Positions 1 through 9,226 of a stretch of 64,000 bases of DNA are shown piece after piece. This DNA comes from SbD1 sp049300095 (GTDB lineage Bacteria > Desulfobacterota > Syntrophobacteria > Syntrophobacterales > Syntrophobacteraceae): positions 21,418 through 85,417 of the forward strand of contig JBAQYM010000205.1 in assembly GCA_049300095.1 (NCBI GenBank), in the 5' to 3' direction. The notes under the pieces are model-generated. The model saw only the letters and a program-made list of their open reading frames with translations. It searched no databases and was not told the origin of the DNA. Each line of letters begins with the position of its first letter. Positions within the stretch are counted from its first letter, which is position 1. The position numbers and the translations under genes were made by a program.

Positions 1-701
1 GCGGCAAAGTTGGGACCCGCTTCCCCGAACGGGTGATGGAACGAGTATACGAACTTCACGCCGGGTTTGAGCTTCCCCATGATTTCCTGGAAACGTTTCA
101 CGACATCGTGGCCCCATTCGTAATCGGGGGCCCCTATGGCGATCGTCTTGACATCGGGTTTGTCCTTGAGCACCGCCGTCACATGCGCGATAGACTGCAT
201 TACGTCATCGGGCCCAATTCTGTAGACATATCTGGGATTGGGAATAACTTTAGTAAACAGGGCCATGGTCGTTGATTCAAGGAGAAGAGTCGGGATTTTC
301 CATTGCGCCTCCACCTTCGGGGCGACGGCCAGCCCGGTACTCGATGACAGGCATCCTAATATGGCTTCCACCTTGTCATTCTCGACCAGCTTTCCAAATA
401 GCTCGACCGTCGTTTGAGCATTTTTTTCGTCGTATATTATCGCCTTTACAGGGCGGCCCAGTATGCCCTTTTCGTACTTGTTGATGTATTCGACGGCCAG
501 TTCGGCGTTTATTCCGGCATTGGGCGAAAGTGTGGCGGCAACCCCGGACATGGGAACCACAAAACCGATCTTGATCGGATCGGTCGGAATTTTCCCCTTT
601 TCTTTCTCGCCGGCCGCGCCTGCGACAGCGGCCATGGTTCCCATCAAGAACAACGCGATCGCCAGACTTACAAGGAAAGACCTGGTTCTTGTGACCAACA
701 T
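1..701 (-). CDS. Branched-chain amino-acid type ABC transporter substrate-binding protein (5' part, runs off window)
   Basis: The minus-strand frame is open from an ATG at 701 to the window edge, about 233 codons; the C-terminus lies outside. A GGAGG sits 8 nt before the ATG. It starts MLVTRTRSFLVSLAIALF and continues to an AVAGAAG cleavage region, a typical Sec signal peptide. The mature protein begins with KIGFVVPMSG, followed by INAELAVEYIN and KAIIYDEKN, as in the LivJ/LivK periplasmic binding fold (type 1 PBP). A later ESTTMALFTK...YRIGPDDVMQS stretch fits the ligand-binding lobe. It should capture an amino acid, amide or aromatic acid in the periplasm for a Liv-type permease; the substrate cannot be read from sequence. 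The permease genes would lie beyond position 1. Confidence 0.9.
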   Translation of the reverse strand, partial: MLVTRTRSFLVSLAIALFLMGTMAAVAGAAGEKEKGKIPTDPIKIGFVVPMSGVAATLSPNAGINAELAVEYINKYEKGILGRPVKAIIYDEKNAQTTVELFGKLVENDKVEAILGCLSSSTGLAVAPKVEAQWKIPTLLLESTTMALFTKVIPNPRYVYRIGPDDVMQSIAHVTAVLKDKPDVKTIAIGAPDYEWGHDVVKRFQEIMGKLKPGVKFVYSFHHPFGEAGPNFA

Positions 702-783
702 AGATGTAGCCTCCTTCCATGAAATACCGCCAGAGAAAATCGCTCGACTCCCCAGTGTGGCAACTCGTAAGCTCCCCGATATC

Positions 784-956
784 GTAACCGTTCACCGCGG
801 AGACCGCGGAGGAAGCCGAGAAAATCGGGACCAACATAACTCCCGGCATAATTTCAAAAAACCGCTTCACCCAAGAAGCTGAGGGCTGCCCGGAACTCAA
901 CAAATTCAAAATGCTCTTTCTCCGCGCCCTCCGCGGTCTCCGCGGTGAACGGTTAC
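784..956. repeat. Inverted-repeat intergenic element with 29-bp perfect arms
   Basis: Positions 784-812 and 928-956 are perfect 29-bp inverted copies (GTAACCGTTCACCGCGGAGA...). The core, read on the minus strand, carries a segment also present at 32.8 kb in the same orientation relative to the arm. It lies upstream of the binding-protein gene and resembles a non-autonomous, mobile palindromic element. I see no gene in the rest of 702-1416. Confidence 0.7.
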
Positions 957-1416
957 CGACGAAGAAAACCGCCAAATGCGGCCCCGCCTGCTCATACGGC
1001 CGTTTCGCCCTTACAGGTTCCTTATGATCCTTGCTTGTTCCCCTGTCCCGCCCGCTCATACGGCCGTTTCGCCCCCGCCTGATCCTCTCGGGCCGGCCGG
1101 GCGCAAACTCGAAATAAGCCTCCTATCCTAGAATGATTCTATCATAGAATGTTTGGATGAGTTGTCAACGCTAAAATTCGGCTGTGCCGCCCCGGCGTGT
1201 TCGCGCATAGGGCGTCGCTCGGGTTCGCATCCTCAATATTGCCGCGATGAAAACCCGCGCCGTTATCGCCAATAATTATTGGTGGGTTCCTCGATAAATG
1301 GCCTTGTTCTCCGGGCCGGAATCGGGCAGAGTTATCGGTGTTGCGGTTTCCCATAATCGGGGACCTTGCCGAAAGACGGGCCGGGGTCCCAATCATCCCG
1401 AAATATCGAGGTAGCC

Positions 1417-2748
1417 ATGGATCGAAATACCAAGCGGACGCTCGAAGAGATTTTTACCGCCGGGCTCAGGGCCGTGGACCCTGAAGAGGCGGTCAAGCGC
1501 CATGTCCGTTTGATGGACAATCGGCTGCTGGTTGGCGAGCGCTCGTACGGGCTCGATTCTTTCGAGCGAATCATCGTGACCGGGTTTGGAAAGGGAACGG
1601 CCCCCATGGCGCGCGCCCTCGAAGATATCCTGGGAGATCGCCTGACGGAGGGATGGATCACCGTCAAATACGGTCATGGCGTTTCGTTGAAAAAGGTGCG
1701 CATCATGGAAGCCGGGCATCCGGTTCCGGATGAGGCCGGGATCGAGGCGACGCGATTCATCCTGGACCGGTTGCGGGAGTGCGCGGAGAAAGACCTTGTC
1801 CTGTGCGCGTTTTCCGGCGGAGGCAGCGCGCTGTCGCCGGCGCCCCGAGCCCCCCTGGAATTGGGCGAAAAACAGAAGACGACTCAGCTTCTTCTGGAAT
1901 GCGGGGCGACTATTTTCGAGATCAATTCCTTGCGCAAGCACTTGTCCGTGTGCAAGGGAGGTCAATTGGCCAAGGTTGCCCATCCGGCCACGGTGGTTTC
2001 CCTTTTCCTTTCGGATGTGGTCGGCGACCCTCTGGACGTGATCGCATCCGGGCCCACGGTCCCCGATCCGAGCACCTTCTCCGATTGTCTCGAAATTGTG
2101 GAACGCCACGGTCTTTCGGAGAGATTGCCTCATCGAGTCTATGACATGCTCCGCGAGGGCGCGGGGGGATTGCTCGCGGAGACCCCCAAACCGGGAGACG
2201 CCGCCTTCGAGAAGGTCCAGAACATTGTCATCGGGAATAACCGCGCTTCGCTGCTCGCATCCTCCGAGAAGGCGAGACAACTGGGTTACAATACGCTGAT
2301 TCTTTCGTCCTTCCTGCAGGGCGAGGCAAGGGATGTCGCGGAGGTTTTGACCGCGATCGGGAAGGAAATAGCCTCGTCCGGCAATCCGGTGCCGCCACCG
2401 GCCTGCATACTGGCGGGAGGCGAAACCACGGTGACCGTCCGGGGGCGAGGAAAGGGCGGCCGGAACCAGGAACTGGCGCTGGCCGCGGCCGTTTCGATTG
2501 AAAACCGGCCTCAGATTGCTTTACTCAGCGCGGGTACGGACGGATCGGACGGGCCGACTGACGCGGCGGGCGCTTTTGCCGACGGGGACACCTGCCGGAA
2601 TGCGCTGCGGAAGGGCATGGTCCCCGGGAATTACCTTGCGAACAATGACTCCTATCATTTCTTTGAGTCGCTTGGCGACCTTCTCATAACCGGCCCGACC
2701 CGCACCAATGTAATGGATGTCATCTGCTTAATGGTTAAGGAGAAATAA
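1417..2748 (+). CDS. Glycerate 2-kinase (MOFRL/GckA family)
   Basis: 443 aa. The ATG at 1417 is chosen over an upstream in-frame ATG because GAGG precedes it and homology should begin at MDRNTKRTLEEIF. Family hallmarks are visible: GFGKGTAPMARALEDILG near the N-terminus, AGHPVPDEAG, FSGGGSALSPAP, LSDVVGDPLDVIASGPTVPD in the N-terminal kinase domain, then the C-terminal MOFRL domain with GGETTVTVRGRGKGGRNQE and SAGTDGSDGPTDAAGAFADG. Enzymes of this family phosphorylate D-glycerate to 2-phosphoglycerate in the serine cycle, glyoxylate or glycerate routes. The gene stands alone on the plus strand, so no pathway partner is apparent here. Confidence 0.93.
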   Translation: MDRNTKRTLEEIFTAGLRAVDPEEAVKRHVRLMDNRLLVGERSYGLDSFERIIVTGFGKGTAPMARALEDILGDRLTEGWITVKYGHGVSLKKVRIMEAGHPVPDEAGIEATRFILDRLRECAEKDLVLCAFSGGGSALSPAPRAPLELGEKQKTTQLLLECGATIFEINSLRKHLSVCKGGQLAKVAHPATVVSLFLSDVVGDPLDVIASGPTVPDPSTFSDCLEIVERHGLSERLPHRVYDMLREGAGGLLAETPKPGDAAFEKVQNIVIGNNRASLLASSEKARQLGYNTLILSSFLQGEARDVAEVLTAIGKEIASSGNPVPPPACILAGGETTVTVRGRGKGGRNQELALAAAVSIENRPQIALLSAGTDGSDGPTDAAGAFADGDTCRNALRKGMVPGNYLANNDSYHFFESLGDLLITGPTRTNVMDVICLMVKEK

Positions 2749-2959
2749 GCTCGATTCCGGCCCAGGCACGCCCCGATTGCGTCGTTGATACGCGGCGTGA
2801 CGAAGATAAAAGACCGGCCCGGGAGGCCCTGAAGCGCACTAATGGCGGCATGCGATCCAAATTCTCCCGCCATTCGAGCAACCTGGGAATGTAGGCCCCC
2901 ATTCATGGTTCAGGGCCAATGGAGACCATACCGGGGGCATTATCCCCATCGGACTTAGA

Positions 2960-3310
2960 ACTTGTCCGTAAAAAAACCTGTGAAGCGATTTTTGGAGCCA
3001 TTGTACAGTGGCATAGCTCAGAATTCCAAGCAGTCTGCATACATCTCAGGACCTCCGGATCGTCATTCCCGCAGCGTCTTTGGGCGGGAATCCAGCGTCT
3101 TGTCTTGTGCAACAGACCGAAAAGACACTGGATTCCCGCCCGAAAACACTCAAACAGGGAATGACGGTTTTGACGACCCGAGCCGAACTTTAGTTGCACG
3201 GGCAATCTGTCCTAACGGGCAATCTGTCCTAAGGGGTAATCTCTCGGATGTGATAGGGCAGCAGTCCGTAGGGCTGTGATCGCAGCCCTACGAGTTATTT
3301 ACGGACAAGT
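2960..3310. mobile_element. Putative MITE with 13-bp terminal inverted repeats
   Basis: ACTTGTCCGTAAA at 2960-2972 is mirrored exactly at 3298-3310, bounding 351 bp with no convincing ORF. Inside are a second palindromic repeat (3061-3166: TCATTCCCGC...GCGGGAATCCAG and its inverse), a direct repeat CGGGCAATCTGTCCTAA, and a 10-bp stem hairpin at 3267-3292. No transposase is present, so it is a non-autonomous element or a composite of repeats. No clear target duplication is visible. Confidence 0.6.
3267..3292. terminator. Hairpin, possible terminator downstream of the efflux operon
   Basis: CGTAGGGCTG and CAGCCCTACG form a perfect 10-bp stem around TGATCG. It is 40 bp beyond the stop of the outer-membrane gene on the minus strand. 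There is no T-run, so termination is only a guess; it also belongs to the MITE-like element. Confidence 0.35.
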
Positions 3311-3331
3311 CCTTATTCTGGTCGGGCCGGG

Positions 3332-4762
3332 CTATTGTGCCGCTCGATCCGGCGTGGCCGAATCGCCGCCCCCGCCCAGTACCGCGTAGAGCCGCACCTG
3401 GTTGGCGAGCTTGGCGAGGCGGATCGAGATGAGGCCCTGCTGCGCGGAATAAAGCGAGCGTTGCGCATCCAGTACGTTGAGATAGATATCGGTCCCTCTC
3501 TCGTATCGGGCATTCGAGAGCCGGTAGGATTGCGCGGAGGCGTCCACCAGGGATTGCTGCGCCTCCATCTGGTCCCCCAGGGTCCCCCTCTGGGCGAGGG
3601 AATCGGCAACCTCCCTGAAGGCCCCCTGGATCGCCCTCTCGTATCGAGTCACGGCAATCTCCCTGTCCACCTTGGTTACTTTCAGCGCGGACCACAGACG
3701 GGCGTCGAAAATCGGCATGACGATCTGGGGTGCGTAATTCCAGGCCAGCGAGCCGGAACTGAAGAGACCCGACAGGTCGCCGCTGGCGGTCCCGATCGCG
3801 CTCGTGAGCGAAATACGAGGAAAGAAGGCCGCGCGGGCTGCGCCGATATTTGCGTTGGCGGCCTTGAGCGAGGCTTCCGCCTGAAGAATATCGGGGCGGC
3901 GCAGGAGCAGTTCCGATGAGAGTCCGGGCGAAACGTCGGGCAGCTGCGCGATGACGGTCAAAGTCTCCGGCGCCAGGGCCTCCGGAACGGGTGAGCCGAC
4001 CAGCAGGTCCAACGCGTTTTCGTCCTGGGCAACCAGTTGAGTGAACCGGGCAACGTCCACCCGCGCCGTATCCACTCTCGTTTGAACCTGGCGAAGGTCC
4101 AACTCGGGCGCGAGCCCGACCTCATGGCGCCGTTTGATCACATTGTATGCGGCCTGCTGGGCCTCGAGGGTGGATTGGGAAAGTTTCAGGTTTTCCCTGT
4201 CGGCGGCAAGTGTCAGGTAAGCGCCGGCAACTTCGGACACCAGTAGAATCTGCGCGCCGCGGCGGGCGTGCTCCGTTGCGAAGAATTCCTCCAGGGCGCG
4301 CTTTTCAAGGCTTCTGATGCGGCCGAAGAAATCGATTTCCCAGGAGCTGATCCCCAGATTGGCGCTGTACTGCTCGACAGTCCCGGCGCGCCCGGTGCCG
4401 GAAACGTCGGCCGCCAGGCGCTCTTTTACGCCGCTGACGGTCCCGTCGACCCTCGGCAAAAGCTCGGCGCGCTGTACCTTGTACAACGCCCGCGCCCTCT
4501 CGACGTTCAGGGCGGTCACCCGCAGGTCGCGGTTGTTTTTTAACGCCGTTTCGATGATCGTTTGAAGCGGCTCCTCGGCGAAGAATTCCCGCCACTTCAA
4601 TTCGGCCGCGGCCGGAGCGCCCCGCGATGTCTCTTTGTACGCCGGGCCGCTCGGCCAGGCGGCGGGAATCGGCGCCTCGGGACGCATGTATTTGGGAATC
4701 AGCGTGCAGCCGGTGAGAAAAAAGGCCGTCATTGCCAGAAGCGAAACCGTCTTCTTAATCAT
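3332..4762 (-). CDS. RND efflux outer-membrane lipoprotein (OprM/NodT family)
   Basis: 476 aa. The N-terminus MIKKTVSLLAMTAFF ends in a lipobox LTGC, giving an N-acylated outer-membrane protein. Two internal OEP repeats are visible: the first has WREFFAEEPLQTIIETALKN and RDLRVTALNVERARA, and the second has SSELLLRRPDILQAEASLKA and NANIGAARAAFFPRISLTS. This is the TolC-like channel completing the tripartite pump encoded just upstream; its ATG follows the permease stop by 1 nt. The gene is the last in the tetR-adaptor-permease-channel operon. Confidence 0.95.
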   Translation of the reverse strand: MIKKTVSLLAMTAFFLTGCTLIPKYMRPEAPIPAAWPSGPAYKETSRGAPAAAELKWREFFAEEPLQTIIETALKNNRDLRVTALNVERARALYKVQRAELLPRVDGTVSGVKERLAADVSGTGRAGTVEQYSANLGISSWEIDFFGRIRSLEKRALEEFFATEHARRGAQILLVSEVAGAYLTLAADRENLKLSQSTLEAQQAAYNVIKRRHEVGLAPELDLRQVQTRVDTARVDVARFTQLVAQDENALDLLVGSPVPEALAPETLTVIAQLPDVSPGLSSELLLRRPDILQAEASLKAANANIGAARAAFFPRISLTSAIGTASGDLSGLFSSGSLAWNYAPQIVMPIFDARLWSALKVTKVDREIAVTRYERAIQGAFREVADSLAQRGTLGDQMEAQQSLVDASAQSYRLSNARYERGTDIYLNVLDAQRSLYSAQQGLISIRLAKLANQVRLYAVLGGGGDSATPDRAAQ

Positions 4763-4763
4763 T

Positions 4764-7700
4764 TCAGTGGGCCTCCGAAGGGCTCACGGCGGGCGAAAGC
4801 GGCTTTTCCGTCGGGGCCCCTTTCTTCTTTCCGAAAAGCTGAACCACCACCACGTAGAATAAGGGTATGAAAGGAGTCGCCAGAAAAGTGGCGGCGATCA
4901 TCCCGCCCAGTACGCCCGTGCCGATGGCCGTCTGCGCTCCCGCGCCGGCCCCGTTGGCCATTGCCAGGGGAAGCACGCCGAAGCCGAAAGCGAGCGAGGT
5001 CATGACGATCGGGCGAAGCCTCAATTTCGCCCCTTCCAGCGTGGCCTCGATTAATCCTTCGCCATCCCGTACTCTGGCCATTGCGAACTGAATAATCAAA
5101 ATGGCATTCTTGGTTGTCAGTCCCAAAACAGTGAGGATGCCGATCTGAAAGTAAACATCATTTGGAAATCCCCGAAGCGAGGAGGCAACCACTCCGCCGA
5201 TGATCCCCAGGGGCAATGTCAGCATGATCGCGATGGGGACGGTCCAGCTCTCGTAAAGGGCCGCCAGGCATAGAAAAATCACGATCATGGAAAAGGCGTA
5301 GAGAAGCGGCGCCTGGGAACCGGCCATCCGCTCCTGGTAGGAGAGCCCGGTCCAGTCAAAACCAATGCCCTTGGGCAACTTGGAGGCGATCTCCTGCATT
5401 GCCCGCATTGCCTCCCCGGAGCTTTTCCCCGGAGGCGGCTCGCCCCAGATATTAATCGCGGGAAAACTGTTGAAACGCTCAAGCCGGGGAGACCCGTTGA
5501 ACCAGTGGCCGGTTGCGAAGGAGGCGAAGGGCGTCATCGTCCCTGTGCCATTTCGAACGTAGAGCCGCTCCAGGTCCTTTGGAAGCATCCGGTACGGGGC
5601 GTCGGCCTGGACGTAAACCCGCTTGACCCTGCCGCCCTGGATAAAATCGTTCACGTAGGCGCCGCCGAAAGCGGCCGAGATCGTATTGTGGATCGAGTCG
5701 ATGGGGACCCCCAGGGCCCCGGACTTTTGCCAGTCCACATCGATTCGGTATTGGGACACGTCTTCCAGGCCGTTCGGGCGAACGCGGACAAGCCTCGGGT
5801 CCTTGGCCGCGATGCCGAGCAACTGGTTGCGGGCCCCCATCAATGCTTCGTGTCCCAGCCCGCTGCGGTCCTGCAACTGAAAATCGAACCCGCCCGCCTG
5901 TCCGAGTTCGATGACCGCCGGGGGCGGAAACGCGAACACCCGTGCGTTGCGGATAGTCGAGAACTTTCGCATTGCGCGTCCTATCACGGCGTTCAGTTTC
6001 AGGTCGGCCCGGTGGCGCAGGTCCCAGTCCTTGAGCTTGACAAAGCCCAAGCCCACGTTCTGCCCGGTCCCGGAAAAGCTCCTCCCGGCGAGGGTGAAGC
6101 AGGATACAACCGCGTCCTTTTCATCCACGAGAAAATGGGTCCGGACCTGGTCCATGACCTGTTGGGTCTGCTCCAGGGTCGAACCCGCGGGCAGGCTTGC
6201 CTGCACGAACATGATCCCCTGGTCCTCGCTGGGCAGATAGGCTGTGGGCATCCGCTGGAACAGGAACCCCAGGGCGACCACGATCAGAGCGTACATAAAC
6301 AGGTAGCGGAGCCTTTTGCGAAGGACATGGCCGACCATGGCCTGGTACATGTCCCTTGACCAGCCGAACGCCCGGTCGAACCACCTGAAAAAAGGCCGGA
6401 ACAGAAAAAAAGCGGTTTCAGAGCTCTCATGCCCCTTGGGTTGTTGCTTGAGAAGCGACGCGCACAGAACCGGCGTCAGGATCAGGGCCACCACGACCGA
6501 GAGCAGCATGGCCGCGATGAGGGTCACTGAAAACTGGCGGTAGATGACGCCGGTCGAGCCTCCGAAAAATGCCATGGGGCCGAACACGGCCGCGAGCACC
6601 AGCCCGATTCCTATCAATGCGCTGGTGATTTCCCCCATGGACTTGCGGGTTGCTTCCTTGGGCGGGAGGCCCTCTTCGGCCATCACGCGCTCCACGTTTT
6701 CCACCACTACGATGGCGTCGTCCACGAGGAGGCCGATCGCCAGCACCATCGCGAACATGGTCAGCATGTTGATGGAATATCCGAACAGTCCCAGGACGGC
6801 GAAGGTCCCCAGGATGACCACGGGCACGGCCAGCGTGGGAATAAGGGTGGCCCGGATATTTCCCAGGAAAACATACATTACCAGGAAAACCAGAAAAATC
6901 GCCTCGAACAGCGTCTTTACCACCTCGTCTATGGCCACCCTCACGAAAGGCGTCGTGTCATAGGGGTAGATGACCTTCATGCCCGGAGGGAAGTACCTCG
7001 ACAGCTCCTCCATCTTGGCTTTGACGGCATCGGCGGTATCCAGCGCATTTGCGCCGGGGGCCTGCCTTACGGCCAAAGCGGCGGCGGGTTTGCCGTTGTA
7101 AAGCGTTATGCTTCCATAACGTTCGGTACCCAGTTCCGTGCGCCCCACATCCCGCACGCGCACGATCGAACCGTCAGGGTTGGTGCGAAGCGGTATGGCG
7201 GCAAATTCCTCGGGGGTCTTGAGCAGGTTCTGGACGATAACGGAGGCGTTCAGTCTTTGGCCCTCGATCGCCGGCGACCCGCCGAACTGGCCGGCGGAAA
7301 TTTCCACATTGTAGGCCCGAAGCGTCTGGGTGACATCTTCCACCGTCAGGCGAAAATCGGTCAGCCTGTCCGGATTGAGCCAGACCCGCATGGCGTACTG
7401 GGAACTGAAGACTTCCACCTCGCCCACGCCCGGCACCCGCGCCAGCACCTGCTGGATGCTGGATTGAGCGTAGTCGCCCAGGTCATAGTCGTCCATGCTG
7501 GCGTCTTCAGAGGTAAGCCCCACAATAATCAGCCAGTTCCTGGTCGACTTGCTGACCTTGACGCCCTGGCTCTGGACCACATCCGGCAAGCTCGTCATGG
7601 CGAGCTGGAGCTTATTTTGGACCTGGGCCCAGGCGAGGTCCGGATCGGTCCCGGGGGCAAAGGTGAGCTCGATTCTCCCGGCCCCGGACGCATCGCTTGT

Positions 7701-7943
7701 GGCCGACATGTACAACAGCTTGTCAAACCCCGTCATCTTCTGCTCGATGATTTGAACAATGCTGTTTTCAACCGTTTCAGCAGAGGCGCCGGGATAGAAG
7801 GCGTCTATGGCGATGGAAGGAGGGGCTATGGGCGGATATTGGGATATGGGCAAATTGTGAATGGCCAGCCCTCCGGCCAGCATCATGATGATAGCTATGA
7901 CCCAGGCGAAGACCGGTCGGTCCAGAAAGAAATTCGACAGCAT
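4764..7943 (-). CDS. HAE1-family RND multidrug efflux permease (AcrB/MexB type)
   Basis: 1059 aa, normal length for AcrB homologues. The N-terminus MLSNFFLDRPVFAWVIAI is the family signature. TM4 keeps the proton-relay aspartates in IGLLVDDAIVVVENVERVM, and GGSTGVIYRQFSVT and the FFFPPPAV-like porter region are present. HAE1 pumps export hydrophobic drugs, dyes or solvents in exchange for protons. It follows the adaptor by 12 nt and precedes the channel gene, forming a complete tripartite set under the local TetR. Confidence 0.96.
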   Translation of the reverse strand: MLSNFFLDRPVFAWVIAIIMMLAGGLAIHNLPISQYPPIAPPSIAIDAFYPGASAETVENSIVQIIEQKMTGFDKLLYMSATSDASGAGRIELTFAPGTDPDLAWAQVQNKLQLAMTSLPDVVQSQGVKVSKSTRNWLIIVGLTSEDASMDDYDLGDYAQSSIQQVLARVPGVGEVEVFSSQYAMRVWLNPDRLTDFRLTVEDVTQTLRAYNVEISAGQFGGSPAIEGQRLNASVIVQNLLKTPEEFAAIPLRTNPDGSIVRVRDVGRTELGTERYGSITLYNGKPAAALAVRQAPGANALDTADAVKAKMEELSRYFPPGMKVIYPYDTTPFVRVAIDEVVKTLFEAIFLVFLVMYVFLGNIRATLIPTLAVPVVILGTFAVLGLFGYSINMLTMFAMVLAIGLLVDDAIVVVENVERVMAEEGLPPKEATRKSMGEITSALIGIGLVLAAVFGPMAFFGGSTGVIYRQFSVTLIAAMLLSVVVALILTPVLCASLLKQQPKGHESSETAFFLFRPFFRWFDRAFGWSRDMYQAMVGHVLRKRLRYLFMYALIVVALGFLFQRMPTAYLPSEDQGIMFVQASLPAGSTLEQTQQVMDQVRTHFLVDEKDAVVSCFTLAGRSFSGTGQNVGLGFVKLKDWDLRHRADLKLNAVIGRAMRKFSTIRNARVFAFPPPAVIELGQAGGFDFQLQDRSGLGHEALMGARNQLLGIAAKDPRLVRVRPNGLEDVSQYRIDVDWQKSGALGVPIDSIHNTISAAFGGAYVNDFIQGGRVKRVYVQADAPYRMLPKDLERLYVRNGTGTMTPFASFATGHWFNGSPRLERFNSFPAINIWGEPPPGKSSGEAMRAMQEIASKLPKGIGFDWTGLSYQERMAGSQAPLLYAFSMIVIFLCLAALYESWTVPIAIMLTLPLGIIGGVVASSLRGFPNDVYFQIGILTVLGLTTKNAILIIQFAMARVRDGEGLIEATLEGAKLRLRPIVMTSLAFGFGVLPLAMANGAGAGAQTAIGTGVLGGMIAATFLATPFIPLFYVVVVQLFGKKKGAPTEKPLSPAVSPSEAH

Positions 7944-7955
7944 CGAGGCTCTCCG

Positions 7956-9167
7956 TTATTTCGATTTTACAGGCTGGAGCTTATTATCCGGGGCTTCCGC
8001 GCCGGATTTTTGGCCAAAAGACACGGCCTTCACGGTCGCTCCGGGCCGCACGTTCAGCATGCCTTCCACGACCACGCGGTCTCCGGTCGACAGGCCGGTC
8101 GAGACGAGCCACTCGTCGCCGATGGCGCGATTGAGCGTCAGCGTCCGCTGCTGGACGGCGCTCGCCTCATCCACCACCAGCGCGACGGGCTCTCCCTTTG
8201 GATTGCGGCTCACCCCCTGTTGGGGAACAAGGATGGCCTGCTCGGCGATTCCCTCCTGAACGACGGCCCGCACGAACATGCCCGGCAGGAGCATATGCTG
8301 GGGATTCGGGACCACTATGCGCAGCGTGAAAGACCCGGTCGCCGGGTCTACCGTGACGTCGCGGAACTGCAGCTTGCCTTCCATCGGATACGGTGTCCCG
8401 TCTTCAAGGAGTATATGCACTGTTCTGCCGTTTTCTCCGTCGCTGGTGAGCCGGCCGGCCTCCAGGTGGCGCTTCAGACGAAGCAGATCGGCGGACGATT
8501 GGGTCACGTCCACGTAAATGGGGTCCATCTGCTGAATGGTTGAAAGGGACGTGGGTTGATACGCCGTAACGAGGGCGCCGTCGGTGACGCTGGACCTGCC
8601 GATGCGGCCGGAAATGGGCGCGGTGACGCGGGTGTAGCCCACATTGATGCGGGCCGCCTCGACAGCCGTTTTCCAGTATTCGATTTCCGCCAGGGCCTGC
8701 CCGACAGCGGCTGCCGCGTCGTCGCAATCCTGCCGGCTGACCGCCTTGTCCACGAGCAGTTCCTTATAGCGTTCCGACCTGGACCGGATCGCGGGCAGGT
8801 TCGCCTGGGCCTTGCCAAGCGAAGCCTTTGCGGAGTCATGGGCCACCTGGAAGGGGGCTGGATCGATCTGGTAAAGGAGTTCGCCGGCTTTGACATCCGA
8901 GCCTTCCTTGAACAACCGCTTCTGTATGATCCCGTTGACCTGCGGCCGGATTTCCGCAACCAGGTAGGGTGAGGTGCGGCCGGGCATCTCCGTGGTCAGC
9001 TCGATCTGGCGCGGCTCGATGGTTACCGTGGCCACTTCGGGGATGGGGGCCTGCGCGGCTTGCTGGCCGTGTCCGCTGTCGCAGCCGCCAAGCGGCAGGA
9101 AACTCGAAAGGGCCATCAAAACGATGGTCCATCTCATTGTTTGACGTCCAGTCCTGTAAGAAAGCAT
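7956..9167 (-). CDS. RND periplasmic adaptor (AcrA/MexA type) lipoprotein
   Basis: 403 aa from the ATG at 9167; a GAGAGGA lies 5-6 nt upstream, and in-frame upstream starts would extend into the tetR 3' end. The signal region MRWTIVLMALSSFLPLGGC carries a lipobox. Membrane-fusion features are PYLVAEIRPQVNGIIQKRLF (lipoyl half), a helical hairpin rich in Ala/Lys, VGYTRVTAPISGRIGRSSVT (second lipoyl half), and a beta-barrel ending in GDRVVVEGMLNVRPG. It links the inner-membrane permease to the outer-membrane channel. Confidence 0.95.
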   Translation of the reverse strand: MLSYRTGRQTMRWTIVLMALSSFLPLGGCDSGHGQQAAQAPIPEVATVTIEPRQIELTTEMPGRTSPYLVAEIRPQVNGIIQKRLFKEGSDVKAGELLYQIDPAPFQVAHDSAKASLGKAQANLPAIRSRSERYKELLVDKAVSRQDCDDAAAAVGQALAEIEYWKTAVEAARINVGYTRVTAPISGRIGRSSVTDGALVTAYQPTSLSTIQQMDPIYVDVTQSSADLLRLKRHLEAGRLTSDGENGRTVHILLEDGTPYPMEGKLQFRDVTVDPATGSFTLRIVVPNPQHMLLPGMFVRAVVQEGIAEQAILVPQQGVSRNPKGEPVALVVDEASAVQQRTLTLNRAIGDEWLVSTGLSTGDRVVVEGMLNVRPGATVKAVSFGQKSGAEAPDNKLQPVKSK

Positions 9168-9226
9168 CGGGTCCTCTCTCATAAAATGGTGATGAGCGCA
9201 TGCGGCCGGGGCAGGCACATGCGATA

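Noticed and set aside
376..1059. 227-codon minus-strand ORF
   Set aside because: It overlaps the binding-protein gene in another frame and runs through palindromic repeats; no protein-like composition apart from the short repeat-borne segment.
5505..6359. 284-codon plus-strand ORF
   Set aside because: It is antisense to the RND permease; an artefact of high G+C codon use.
7257..8543. 428-codon plus-strand ORF
   Set aside because: Antisense shadow of the permease and adaptor genes.
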